From: Scleroderma bovista | Taxonomy: Eukaryota; Basidiomycota; Agaricomycetes; Boletales; Sclerodermataceae | Direction of reading: 5' to 3' | NCBI GenBank assembly: GCA_037178675.1 | Contig: JAYMGJ010000596.1 | Coordinates: forward strand, 31,801 to 95,800 | Length of the DNA: 64,000 nt | Part shown: piece by piece, positions 1 through 11,368 of the stretch | Layout of the letters: each line of letters begins with the position of its first letter | Numbering within the stretch: position 1 is the stretch's first letter | Notes under the pieces: model-generated | The model's database searches: none | Seen by the model: only the letters and a program-made list of their open reading frames with translations | Told to the model about the DNA's origin: nothing | Translations under genes and position numbers: made by a program

Positions 1-169
1 TCAGTACCTGCAGATTAGCATCCGGGGGGTTTGCATCGAAGTCTCGCTCGTAATGAGTCGTCATCCGTCGTCCACCCGTTTTCGACTTCAATCTATCACC
101 CCGACATTGTCCGTCGTTCTGTCTGTGTCGCATGTAGTAATTATACGCTGACCCACAACGGTGCCTGTC

Positions 170-1590
170 CAGTAGAGCTCAGCAGCGGTGGCTCCTGCTT
201 GCAAAATCATGACACCAAAGAACGATGATTCCTTGAATCTTCAAGCAGATCGATATTAACATTAATGTCAGTCTTCTGTGAAGTCATCTGCAAATTCTTT
301 AGAGGCCGAGAACTCATGAGAGAATCAGAATCGGAGGAAGATAAACCTCAATTTCGCTTTATCACACATAGTCAATTAGATCGGCACGATTAATGCCTTG
401 CCTTCAACCCAGCGGTTTTTACCACTCGGATTGTTAATCTGGACAAAAAAAATACTTACCCTGTGTCTGCCCAGACGAAAAACCACGTTTTTGAAAAAAA
501 AAATTGGCCGCAACAGCTGAGACAGGAGAGCCCTTATGGCCCTGAAGGCCCTGCTATTGCTCAGGAACACACTGTTAAGGACCACTTATGATGTTTCTTG
601 GGTGCTGGTGTGTCCTTGTGCTTACATGGATATGTCGATATTCGATTGTTGGTTGACACCCATCTTGATGGCCACATCGACTGCAAATAGCACAGACATC
701 ACAAGACTCATCCCATTCTCGTATAACGCCCGACTTGGTCCAGATGAAACCGAAAACACCACTATCATGTCACTGAACAGGTGGAATAAAATTCGGACTT
801 ACCTTCCCTGGCGAATTTTTGCACCTCATCACCCTTGCTGTGAATAGTAGTTTCAACTGAGGATATGCGCCACAAATTCTCACCACCTCACATCGCCTGC
901 CAGTCCTGCTTCTCGGACCTTGAGACAAGTAAAAGTAAAGGGTTCAGAGCCATCTGACTGGATATTGGCCTTGGATCCTCGTAGTGGCGGATGTCAGAAT
1001 ACATGGCAAACAAACTTCTGCTTGGAGCCACTATGTAAGTCATGAGGAGTAGGTCCAGGGGGCATACAGCACCATAAGAAAGGGAACTCTTCATGGCATC
1101 ACCAAACCAATTTCTTCATTCTGCTTGTCGGTACCAATCGCCGGGTTTTTCGGCATTAGGGTATACGATGCGCAATGTCTGCACAATAGTATGTACGGAG
1201 GACATCCCCCTGAAAGTCAAAGGGTTGGTCAGAACGCCAAAGACACCAATATTTGCGCCACATATAGTTTTGTATCCACAGGATCGAGGCATAGCTACAA
1301 ACAGATCAACGACTTCAGCAGCAGAACAAATAATTTCACAGCAACAAGGGATCTCTTTGCGCGTTCCCATCAATAGAGTGTGGTTAGCGCGTCAAGCTTA
1401 GAGTTATCTGTTGCTACTTCCGTTATTAACAGAGGTGAGTCGGCTGACTTGTAGTGATCAACAGTTATTAGTACCTGAGGTGTAAATTGTCAAAGCGCCT
1501 GAGGGCACTTCAAGTTGATTGGTGACAGTCGGAAGTTATAAAAATACTACGACAATGTGCCCACGCCAGTTGGACGACCGTGAGAAGGGC
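170..1590. repeat. Diverged direct repeat, copy 1
   Basis: This stretch matches about 2450-3925 in the same orientation. Shared landmarks in the same order include 'atcttcaagcagatc', a run ending in 'cagacgaaaaa', 'ccttatggcccct' against 'ccttatggccct', 'gtggcggatgtcagaa', and 'cccacgcc' near the end. The copies differ by many substitutions and indels. I see no gene: the open frames here are short, lie in different frames and are not shared between the copies. It is probably a decayed transposon or an old tandem duplication. Nothing gene-like is seen in bases 1-170 either. Confidence 0.6.
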
Positions 1591-2449
1591 GACAGCCTTC
1601 TCTTGACTCTTGACTTTGCTAGGTGGGCCGTCGCGATCTGCAAAACACAGCAGCTGAGATGCTAAAAGTGCTCAAAATATATCATAGTCCCTGTTTGGCT
1701 TAGCTTTGTCGTAATAAGCCCCATCCCCCTCCAATCTGAGTGCGTCCTACATAGTAAGTATTCAAAACCTAGGAAACGCAGTCATTCGACACTTTGCAGA
1801 TACTAGTAGGGAAAACTAGCAGTAATATATAAAGTAGCTTCAGGGTGAAATTGATCGGATGGCGCCACCCGGAGTGGTTGCAGGACCCCAGGAATTCCTC
1901 TGTGCCCTTGATCAGGACAAGAAGGATGATGTATGGATCAGTACTGAAAGGGGAACAGACCTTCACATCTGGATGCTTTTGTCTAAGTAACTGTGATTGG
2001 ATAGGCATTGTTGCATGGTAATAGGAGCTCCAACACCCAAATTTGGAAGTGAAAGCTCCTATTGCCAGCAGTTCGGCCCTCCTTGACTTGTGCTCAAGAC
2101 ATAGACCTTGCCAACTCCCCTGTCTGGGATCGACACCAATGGATCGGTCCATGGTTAGTTAACAATTCCATACTCCAGGAGCCCCTTCAAAGTCTTCCAT
2201 CTTTTCCAATTGTTGCAACGTCCCAGTGTTTCACTGCCACAGCATTCGTGAAACACTGTCGACTCCAACCAGAAGAGCGGTTCCGGAGATTTGCACGAGT
2301 ACGTGAATATGTGACCAGATTTTCAGATATACCTGTCGGACCCGCACCCGCATCTACAGGGGCTGCAATGCCAAGGCTATATGCAAGACTTGAATATTGC
2401 AAGCGCGATGTGGTGGCACCACCAGACAACGACGCCAGTTCCAGCACCG
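1591..2449. other. Spacer between repeat copies, no gene recognised
   Basis: Two overlapping open frames of about 130 codons lie here on opposite strands (1769-2152 minus and 2062-2457 plus). Neither shows a recognisable domain, and neither has convincing splice partners. I see nothing that can be called a gene. Confidence 0.4.
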
Positions 2450-3925
2450 CAGGGTAGTTCAGCAACAATAGCTCCTGCGTTCCAACGCCATACAATAGAT
2501 GGCACCAGCAGCGATATTCAAGCTGCATGCCTAGAATCTTCAAGCAGATCAATATAAGTATTTGCGCACCTTCTCATACACAAATTCTCTTGGGGAAAAG
2601 GAGCGGAGAGTCGGAATCAGAAGAAGACAAACGTTCATTCTGTTTAATTAGATCGCCGTCATCAGCGCCCTGCCTTTCAGCCCAGCAGTTTTTAACATTA
2701 CGATTGCTAATCACTTAGCTAAGGTGTTTCTATCGCCCAGACGAAAAATCACTTCCTTTTGCAACTCTACGACCGGACCGTGATCAGGGCGAAATGTTTT
2801 AAAACCAGCCCTATACACTGAAAGGATTGCTGTCAGAAATTCGACCGCAGTAGCTCCAGACAGGAGGGCCTTATGGCCCCTGAAATTTGCGGGGCCCTGT
2901 GTTGCGCCGGAACATGGGCTGTGGTTAAGGATTACATGTCCATAGGTCTTGAATGCCTTAATGTGTCCACGTGCTTACGTTTGTATGTCGAGGTTGACGC
3001 ACGCCTTCAATCCCGTACGCCATCATAATTCATGGAGGTACAGTACCTGCTTTACGAGAAACCATGTCGCGTGACGTGGTCGCCATGGTACGACGAGTAA
3101 CATCGATTGCAAATAGACCAGATGTCATGCATCCTACTCACTTATTCTTGTAGAACGTCGAGATGATACCGAAGTTAGTCAGTTGCTTGTCGGAGGCCGA
3201 CTAAAAAAGATGTAGCAAGATTTAGACTTTACCTGGCCCCCTGAAGGTCATGCCATTCCTTCCGTGAATAGGGAGTTCAGAGGAGGGTCCGCGTTACAAC
3301 CTCCCACATCGCCTGTCAGTTCTGCTATTTGGACCCTGCAAACAAGTAGCGGTAAAGGGTCCAGAGCCATCTACTGGGTGTCGGCAATGGGCATCCATTG
3401 GTGGCGGATGTCAGAACCTATGGCAAAGAACAGTTTGCTTGAAGGCACTGGATCACGGGAATGAGTTCAGATGACACGGTAAGGGAAGCATTCTGCTTGT
3501 GTCGGTTTTCTTCGGCATTTGGCGCACGTCAACTGCGCCGTCGGAGGACAGCTTCGCTGAAAAGTCAACCGGAAGGTCGGAACTTGGGAGACACCTGTCC
3601 TTGCTTCGTTTGCACCACCGAGTCTGAGGTAGACACAAGCCAATTCCTGTTTCAGCAGAACAAATTTCGTGTCATGTTGGTACAATACCTTCACTATCCT
3701 TTACTGGCATGGGAATGTTCTCGCCGGACCCGGTTGGTTAACTTGTCTAGTTAGAGTTATCTGATGACTACCACCGTCGTTAACCCTGTAGATGGGCCCT
3801 TCGGCTGAGCTGCAACACGTACCCACGTGGAAACTGTCAAAAAGACTGAGAGTGCTTGACGACAGTGATTTTAAGAAAAATACCAAGACAACATACCCAC
3901 GCCTGTTAGGCGCTGTGAGATAATA
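2450..3925. repeat. Diverged direct repeat, copy 2
   Basis: Partner of the repeat at about 170-1590, same orientation and same order of landmarks. The reading frames differ from those of copy 1, so the repeat is unlikely to be under coding constraint. Bases 3926-4413 hold no recognisable gene and include the presumed promoter of the next gene. Confidence 0.6.
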
Positions 3926-4413
3926 CTGCTAGTATAGCTTTCTGCCGAGTCTTAGCAGTTTGCTAAGGAAAACGGTATTACTCATCTTGTGCTTGGTGGG
4001 AATCGACCAAGAAACCGCTCGCGTACTAAGAGTCTAAGACAGACTAGCATGGAACCAAGGCAGACTTAGTCCATTACCAGATAGTAGACCCTAACTTGCA
4101 GTGCACTGTCTGACAGCCTAGTCTCCCAAAGGCAGACCAAAGATTCGATGGAAGACAATCGTTCCCCTGACAGCCAGGCGCGGGAACAAAATAAGACACC
4201 ACTTGCAATGGAGTGCACAGCCACGTTAATCATCTTCACCTGCACACCGACCCTCGGGCCTCGTCGAGAGGGGCTAATAATATTTGGTGTCACGACGGTC
4301 AGGTTCAGGAGACAGGTGCACTAGCCTAACTGGGTTGCACTGGTCCATTGCAAAGGGGCAGAAAATTGGTAGACTAAACATCTTGGCTAGTATCAGCTCT
4401 GCAGCCACCAGTT

Positions 4414-5172
4414 ATGACGGTCAGTATGAATCCATCATCACGTACTAGACTGTAAACGCGTTGAACTCGTCCATTGGATTGCCTTGTCTACGCCGACAGG
4501 ATCTCACGTACTGCTATGTGCACATGACCGACTACGAGCTCCGCGCCATCGACACCGTGGACACCATCGAGTACATCTCAGCCGAGTTGTCAGATGACGG
4601 TAAGCACTCCTGCCCCCTTCCGCCCCTTTGTCAACCGGACCTTGGCGCACAGATCTCGATATCCCTCCGCACATGGTACCTCCAAACCCAGATGACTCGG
4701 ATAGTGAGTCACCGTTCGTTCATTTTGTCGGTTCCTTTTGTAAATGCATGGCCCGTCGTCAGTATTACCCTCACAGGTACATCCCTCCTATCCTTATGGG
4801 AATCCCACGAACATAAAACATCCTGCTGCGCGGCCAAGACCTCCCTATGATCCGACATCGCGAGCCCTGTTTGAGGATATGGGCTACGCAGGCGGCGGTG
4901 TTAATGGTGCCTTGCGCTGGAAGGATCTTGCCTTGGACCAGCTGCTTCCCGTAGATGAAGAGAAGGAAGAAATGAAAAGGGCTGCGGAGGCAAGAAAGAT
5001 GGCTAATGGTACAACCGGTCCTGTGCATCATCCACCGCAGCCGCAGCCACCGCAGCCAGAGCGGGATGAAACCATGCACGAGGAAGATGAAGACGAAGAG
5101 GAGGGTGACAGTAGTGGTGATATAACACCCAGCGACGAGGAGGATGAACCAAGGGAAGATGAGGATAGCTAA
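4414..5172 (+). CDS. APC13: Apc13-like subunit of the anaphase-promoting complex
   Basis: Likely Apc13, a small scaffold subunit of the APC/C ubiquitin ligase that controls mitotic exit in the nucleus. Model: exons 4414-4419, 4500-4599, 4653-4703 and 4763-5172, giving 188 codons with consistent phases and GT-AG introns of 53-80 nt. The second and third exons join to give an acidic stretch followed by PPHMVPPNPDDSD, which fits the conserved Apc13 'DDD-x-P-P-x-x-x-P-P-x-P-D' core. Further on, LRWKDLALDQLLP resembles the family's 'KWTDLALQYL'. The last exon adds a Pro/Gln stretch and a strongly acidic tail of about 35 residues, making the protein longer than the human one (74 residues). The two-codon first exon is the weakest part of the model. 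The gene ends 16 bp from the convergent RRP4 stop. Confidence 0.6.
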
Positions 5173-5188
5173 TACATGGTGTATTTAA

Positions 5189-6455
5189 TTATCTGGTGCT
5201 ACACATGGCTGCGACAAGAGAATCACTGATATCTCCTAATGCCAAGTCCTTGGTATCGACCTCTTGCTCCATCACCCAATTATATGCCTCCAGAAGGAGC
5301 GTATCTGTAAGCGGGACGAAGTGCTCTGCCAAGGCGCGGATGATATTGCTAACACGGGAAATCGCATTGCGTGTTGAATTGTCGATATCCTTTAAGTTGG
5401 GATCAGCACTATCAATGGATCACATGCTACAAGACCGAACATACATCGTTTTGGTTGGAGTATACGGCCTCAGCGTCGAATCCTTCCTCTCCTTGGTCGC
5501 TGTCTTTCATGTGCTTGCTGATCCATATGTACCCGTTAAGTCCCAGAATAAGGTCAACACCGCACGGCAAAGTAATGAAATGTGACTTGAGACGGCGGAC
5601 TAACACAGAAGGTACTACAATGAGTTGGCCGTTCCGTAACTTCGGAAACGAATGAGAAATGGGGTTATCAACGAGCTAACAAACTGACCTTGCCATACTT
5701 GAGAGAGCGCGTGTGGAGAGACATTGCGCCATCGGAGAAGAATGCTTGCACCTCTGCCACAAGCAAGTCACCCTCCTCGAAGAAGGTACGCATCTGGAGC
5801 TCATCGCTTTCTAATTTTCGCCGCTGTTGCGCCAAAAGATCATGAGGCGTTGTGCTTCAATGATAATGGCGTGATGACAAACCTGCACGCCTCCTGGTAA
5901 ATTGACTGACGAAAGCATGAGGACAGCATCTTGACGAGAGTTAGCGTCAACCTTCCACCTGCGTGGTTGGACCTAGACAAAAACCGGATTAATGGCAGTA
6001 CATAGCCCAATGCCTGTGCTCACCAACCTCCGTAATGCGCCCTACCACCAGGTCACCCACTTCTGGGGTATATCTATTTCATGTGAAAGATGCATTCCGC
6101 CGTTGAAATGAAGGGCTCATACCTGGTACGCACTGCTTTCACAGTCACAAGTTTGTTTACCCGTTCAATGGTGCCTGCTACTGCGGCAATCACCAGGTCT
6201 TTGTCTGTGTAGGTACCATGACCACTGTTTACGAACCCCTGTCATCTGAGCGGAGCGACACGTTCTAGTACTTACGCGTACCTACCGCATGAAATCGTGA
6301 GCCGAAGTAATGGTTTCTCCTGGACAGGTGAGCCTTGATTCACCTTCCTCGAGATCATCGATGTCCATGTGATCATCTTCTTGAAGGTCGGGATGATGGC
6401 GAGTCCTCTCGAATGAGTGGTCTGCCTGTTGCGAGAACGATACAAAGGAAAGCAT
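5189..6455 (-). CDS. RRP4: Exosome complex component Rrp4
   Basis: RRP4 (EXOSC2) is a cap subunit of the RNA exosome, which processes and degrades RNA in nucleus and cytoplasm. Exons on the minus strand give, in order, the N-terminal motif [28 protein letters not shown], an S1 domain with [16 protein letters not shown] and [15 protein letters not shown], then [18 protein letters not shown] and [11 protein letters not shown]. The KH region has [17 protein letters not shown]. The C terminus is helical, ending [12 protein letters not shown]. Several short introns break the gene. I take the ATG at 6455; another in-frame ATG lies at 6473. The 3' end abuts APC13 tail to tail. Only exon boundaries, not identity, are uncertain. 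Confidence 0.9.
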
Positions 6456-6956
6456 TGTATTTGGTGTTTGCATGCAAAAATGCGGTTTAAGTTGGATTGT
6501 TCCCAAAAAGGCTAGCCCATTTCCACGTGAGCGACAGCTTGCCGATTCTCAGCTGCAGATCCTCGAGAGTCGAGACATAACGTATGTTTGTGTGTGCAGG
6601 GTCTGCAGATCGGACACATGCCAACTTGATGAAGACGCCACAACAATTGTCTCCAGGTGGTGGTATGGTGTGACTGACGTGGTCAAGTAATCCTTTTGTC
6701 AGAGTTGCATCATTCTGACGAACTAGAATATAAACCGATTTTAATTGGCAGTGATAATGGACAGCGAGGGAGTATCAATAAAAATACTAGAACGAAAGGA
6801 GTTAATAGCTACATAAAACTGGAATGACAGGTATTGTACGCAAGGTCTATAGAGTCTGCGAGAGAACCAACTAAGGTGTCATGGAGACCCACATTACATT
6901 GAGTGGGTCTTCGCAAATTAATATGAATAATCAATGAATCACCAATTCTAGTGCTT
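6456..6956. other. RRP4 promoter and MYND gene 3' flank
   Basis: Both neighbouring genes are on the minus strand, so this interval holds the RRP4 5' region and the 3' untranslated region of the MYND gene. Short open frames here show no family resemblance. No other gene is seen. Confidence 0.5.
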
Positions 6957-7686
6957 TTACTTATATGCCAGAAAGTACGCAGACAGGGCAGGAAGGTCGT
7001 TCGACCCTGCATCAGAGTAGCCCTGTCTCCTCGATCCGTTGAATTTAAGCACGACGACGGTCCCGCACCATTGCTTCAATGCAGCTCCGGAGGTAATGTG
7101 GTAAATAGCGCGATTGATCGGGGCGGATCGTGACAGAGCCGTCGGAGAATACCACAAGTGGAGTGGGAAGCGTAAGGGTTCACCATTCAATCCTTGCGTT
7201 AAGACGATACTCTCTGCTTGGCCATCGGGGAAGTGCACGTTAACGAGTGGCTGAGGGCACATTCCTTGGGTCGGAACCTGTGGCGGGCGGCATTTGACAG
7301 TGATTATTCTAGGCCGTTCTGGGAATGGCGTGTTTAGGAAAGGGTCTTGCGCGTGTACCATGTGGAAGTAGTAGTAGCCTACCTTCTTCTGGACTAAACA
7401 GTATGGCAGAAACAGTAATCATCTGCTGTTCGGCGGGTGGCGGGGTCGCGATAATGTTATAGTTTTGCGCTTGCGCTGCGGGGATACACTCCCTTCGGTG
7501 GCGTGGCCAGTCCTGCACGGTGACAAGATTAATGTAAGGCTAACTCGCGTGGTCGTGATCTGGCGTGCTCACGCTTTGAAGATGCTCCGGAGTGCAATAC
7601 CACGCGTTTTGGCAGCGGCTGCACCACATAGATGTTGGCCGGCAACATAGTGTGCAAGGGTGGTTTATGAGAGGTAGCGGATTCAT
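6957..7686 (-). CDS. MYND-type zinc finger protein, 201 residues
   Basis: Three exons, 7686-7573, 7512-7383 and 7318-6957, splice in phase to 201 codons plus stop. Introns are GT-AG, 60 and 64 nt. Exon 1 carries the MYND zinc finger: CTLCC, then WCSRCQNAWYC and an EH pair. Exon 2 completes it with DWPRHRREC. The rest contains ITVSAILFSPEE, SIVLTQGLNGEPLRFPLHL and a C terminus with VVVLKFNGSRRQGYSDAG and AYFLAYK. MYND fingers usually bind proline-rich partner peptides. No SET domain is present, so this is not a methyltransferase of the SMYD type. The C-terminal domain looks conserved, but I cannot name its function. Confidence 0.8.
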
Positions 7687-8288
7687 GAGTGAGGTGCAGG
7701 AGTGGCACAATGTGCAGACGATTTAAAAAGGATAGGAGAGTGTGCAATGAATGGAAAGCAGGAGGATCCGAATGTGCTTTAAATACCTGGAGGACCCGTA
7801 CTAATGAAGGAAAGCCAAGGCACGCTGTAAAAAATGTATGTATGGGCGGAGGGAATTGGGCAGTGTCATCAGTCAGGTACACTCACGGTCGATCGGCTTC
7901 TCAGAGTAGCTGGCCCGTCTGTGGTCCCGACCAGAGCAACCTGGGTTACGTTGTTACATTATTGGTGACAACAAGCATGCAGGGGCGTCCTTGGAAGGCA
8001 ACGTGGACGAGAGCCTCGATCGACTTCGGGAAGCACAAATGGAGTTGGGACTGTAGAGTCGAACCTTGACTGAGGGACGCTCGTGCACGCGATGAAGATG
8101 GGATCTCTTGCGCTTAAGGGTGGTTGCTACGTTATTGCGTAAGCAGGCTATGGTTTGAACTCAAAATTACTCAAAATATGTGCAAAAAATAAATTACAAA
8201 GCGTCCGGCGCCGAAGATCCGGTAGCGGCCCGTGTTTCTCCAACTGTGGGCTTGTCACGCCGGTCACACCACAACCAACAAGACCGCC
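7687..8288. promoter_or_regulatory. Divergent intergenic region, MYND gene / Y14
   Basis: About 600 bp separate two divergently transcribed genes and must hold both promoters. An open frame at 7689-8069 on the plus strand has no recognisable features and no credible splice context. No specific regulatory motif is called. Confidence 0.4.
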
Positions 8289-9029
8289 ATGTCTGACGAT
8301 GATATGAATATTGATGAGGGTACGCCTCACTCGTGTTGCAATCCATTCACACCATTGAGCCTGTCTGAACAGTCGCGAATGGAGGAGCCCTGCGACGCAA
8401 AGGGAGAGGATTCCAAAGGCCAGGTAAGCAGGCGGTCGAGGGGGGTCATCCGTGTGCACCTAACATCCCCCTCAAGGCGGAAACGATGGTGGCGTGACCA
8501 ATGCAGAGGTCACCTATGACCGGGTAGAATCATCCCATCCAAAAGACTCAGAAACGAGGGCTGCACGTTGTGGGTATCTCTTCTTGATCCGTGAAAAAAC
8601 TGTCTTCGCTCACATGCTCTTCCATCGCCGTACCCGTGCACAGCCGTGGAAGGATGGATTGTCCTGGTTACAAATGTGCACGAGGAAGCTACGGAGGAAG
8701 ATATAACCGATAAATTCTCAGATTTTGGAGAAATTAAGAACCTCCACCTCAACCTCGACCGACGCACGGGATATGTCAAGGCATGTACACGGCTGTCGTA
8801 CCCCGCCCGAGGAGTTTGACCAGTTTCTCCGCAGGGCTATGCATTAGTCGAATACGAAACAATGGCAGAAGCTCAGGCTGCTATTGACGTAGCATCTGGT
8901 ACCCCGTTGCTGGAACAAGTCATTCAATGTGACTACGCCTTCGTGCGGCCTCCCCCATCGGGTCCGAAGAAAGGAAGACGCGATGGTCGTGGTCGCAGTG
9001 CTAGTCCATCTCGTAGACAGAGAGACTGA
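8289..9029 (+). CDS. RBM8A: Exon junction complex RNA-binding protein Y14 (RBM8A)
   Basis: Y14 binds Mago and sits in the exon junction complex left on spliced mRNA. Model: exons 8289-8319, 8373-8423, 8477-8569, 8644-8780 and 8835-9029, giving 168 residues. The start is [22 protein letters not shown] matches the basic motif ahead of the RRM. The RRM begins [18 protein letters not shown], with RNP2-like VLVTNV and RNP1-like GYALVEYE, and ends [10 protein letters not shown] before a C-terminal [15 protein letters not shown] tail. The fourth intron (8781-8834) must use a GC donor (AAG|GCATGT), because GT alternatives break the RRM frame. Length is normal for the family. Confidence 0.9.
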
Positions 9030-9501
9030 TGTATAGCTATCAGCGTTCCAATCCATCATCTTGCTCGACGCCACATTTTCTTTAGATCGTCTGTCCACGT
9101 TTCTCAAATCACTTGTTAGAGCGTCCCTTGCAGTGTCAACCTTAATCATACATTCAGTCAGCACGAAACCCTTCGAAGGCTCGGAGAAGAGTCCCGCCTG
9201 ATCCAGCGCACTAAGATGGCGCCCGAAAGATATCCGCGAAGTGGTACCGCTCGTTTCACGTACACCCACTGAAAACCCTGATTCCCCGCAGTTGGCCAGA
9301 TTCCGTGTCTGAGATTGCATTACAGTACACACAAGTCGACCCTCCGAGTCTGCTAAGCATGCGGCCGGAGCGCCCTCTGCCCCGAATACCCAAAATGGAC
9401 ACCGGGGGTCCGTCGTGCCGCTGCATTTCAAATCCTTTCCCACGACTTCCCCCCCCGCCACCAACGCGACCATTCTTGTTGACCAGCCTTGGACGCGCAC
9501 A
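9030..9501. other. Intergenic, Y14 3' end to HP1 promoter
   Basis: This is between two plus-strand genes. A minus-strand open frame (8844-9500) overlaps the Y14 coding end and has no recognisable content, so I read it as a shadow. No gene is called. Confidence 0.5.
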
Positions 9502-10605
9502 ATGCCTCACAAAGATGCAGTGACCTCCGACAGCGAGTCAGAGCGCCAGCACACGGGCTCTGCGCACAAAAAGTATTCCGCGAAAAAGGCGCGACGGTCG
9601 TCGTCTGACGTTGCAGACATGTCAGACGTCGAGGAGATGAAGTCAGCAGAAGATCCATCAGAAGGAGCAGGACAGGGAGACGAAGGGGAAGAAGAGGGCG
9701 AGGAGTACGAAATTGAGCAAATTCTGGATGCAAAGAAGGGACAGTTCTCTGGCGTGAGTCGTCATGTCTTTCAACGTTGGCCCTGGCAGCTTACATCGCG
9801 CACATTGCATTCCAGGGCAGGATGGGGTACTTCGTCAAATGGAAGAACTATGGCGCGGAACACAATAGCTGGGTGGACGAAGATGATGCAGCGTGAGTGT
9901 TCCTTGTTGCTGACGGTGTCTCCTTGGCTGACAGCCACAAGGAACGCGCAAGAATTAATCGATGACTTCTGGAATAAAAGGAGGAAGAACAAGGCCGCAG
10001 CGCGTAAGTCGGAGCCTATCAAGTCCAGGCCAAAGAGCGTCACTGCGAAATCCTCAAGGAAATCACTCGCCCAGGAGTCCTCTCCAGAAGTCGTTGAGGC
10101 GCCAGCGTCTACCAAGAAGCGTGGCAGGCCAAGGAAATCGGGTGTGGATTCGGACGTTGAAGTACAAGCTGGCAGCGATGAACCAAGGGTGAAGAAAAAG
10201 TCACGGAAGAGCGATGGTGCCAACCGCAAGGCAGACAAGCCCGACTCCGAGGACGAAGTTGGGAACATGAACATCCACCTCCATGTCCCATCATGGGAAC
10301 ACCTGATCGAATCTGTTGACACTGTCGAACGCGACTCCGATGGCGAGCTAATCGTTTACTTTACACTGTATGCTCCAGATTTCTCGGCGGCATCTGTGGC
10401 ACACTCACCCCGGATTTGCAGCAAAAATGGCAAGGGCCGAAAACGAGAAAATTCCCGTCTCTGTGCCGAAAGATTCCCCCAGAAGGCATGTGTAAAGTGG
10501 CTGGGTTTTTGGCCACAAATTACTCATTTTTTTTAATTACAGCTCATAAAATTCTATGAATCTAATCTACGATGGAGGGTCGAGGAAGCAGAGGCTGAGA
10601 ATTGA
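9502..10605 (+). CDS. HP1-type chromodomain protein
   Basis: Heterochromatin protein 1 family (fission yeast Swi6/Chp2, Neurospora HPO), which reads methylated H3K9 in nuclear heterochromatin. Exons 9502-9753, 9816-9892, 9942-10367, 10422-10485 and 10543-10605 give 293 residues. An acidic/serine N terminus precedes the chromodomain (about residues 76-125): YEIEQILDAKKGQFSG, then GRMGYFVKWKNYGAEHNSW and AQELIDDFWNKR. The aromatic cage residues Y, W and (N)SW are present. A long basic hinge contains an AT-hook-like KKRGRPRKSG. The chromoshadow domain starts HVPSWEHLIESVDTVERD and ends with FPQK/LIKFYESNLRW. The last intron appears to use a GC donor (AAG|GCATGT); a GT donor six bases on would add two residues. 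A neighbouring transposon island fits with, but does not prove, a silencing role. Confidence 0.9.
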
Positions 10606-11368
10606 GGGAAGATCTCCCCTTTTAGCAGCAGATAAGCGATAGAATACTTTTTACTCTTCCTGCCTTGGTCTGATTTCGTCTAACACATCTCCACCGGTTT
10701 GTCTACTTACTGCTATGGGCTATATCAGCTGTCGACTTATACAAGAGAGGGTGTGACGGTTTGCACATAGCCAGGGTAGGTTGGCACCGAGGGAAAGGAG
10801 CCATACCTAAAACCACGGTATCCCCAGCCAAGCATGGCGGTTTAATGCGTGCCCATCGGACGATTGCACTCGACACGCGTGGCATGTGAGGGAACAGGGG
10901 CTGTAAAAATGACACCTGTCCGCTCGTTGCTGGAGGCACCAGCTCGTCTCCATTCTACTCTAAAGGTTCCTTTGTCGTCACCCATCTATGACCGTTGCAG
11001 GACGGGCGTGAAAGTGAAACACGCAAGGATGATAGCCTAAAGTTTTGCGGCGGCACTGCACGCTTGGCTGGTTCCTGCACATGGTTCACCCGTCGGGACA
11101 CATGACAACCACCGATTGGCCAAGTGTACCCAGTCCGGGGCGCGTGGTCACTGATGCGATGTCGGGCCATTATATTTTGTATGTCCGGAATGATGGCGCA
11201 TCATTTCTGATCAAGCTCAAGGCTGGTCATGATCAATTGTCATTAGGAGACCTGCCAGAAGGAGAGTCCAACTGACTCGTCATAAAATTGCAAGGGATAA
11301 AATCAATAATAGTAACTAAGCATAGTGAAGTACACTGCCAAATATGCGAGTCAGGACATAGTGTCGTA
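10606..11368. other. Intergenic region, no gene supported
   Basis: About 760 bp lie between the HP1 stop and the 3' end of the next minus-strand gene. A plus frame at 11045-11275 ends in a plausible-looking stretch (GHYILYVRNDGASFLIK), but it has no start context or splice partner that I trust. Nothing else is seen. Confidence 0.35.

Noticed and set aside
8844..9500. Minus-strand frame of 218 codons
   Set aside because: It overlaps the 3' part of Y14 on the opposite strand and has no domain or splice signal.
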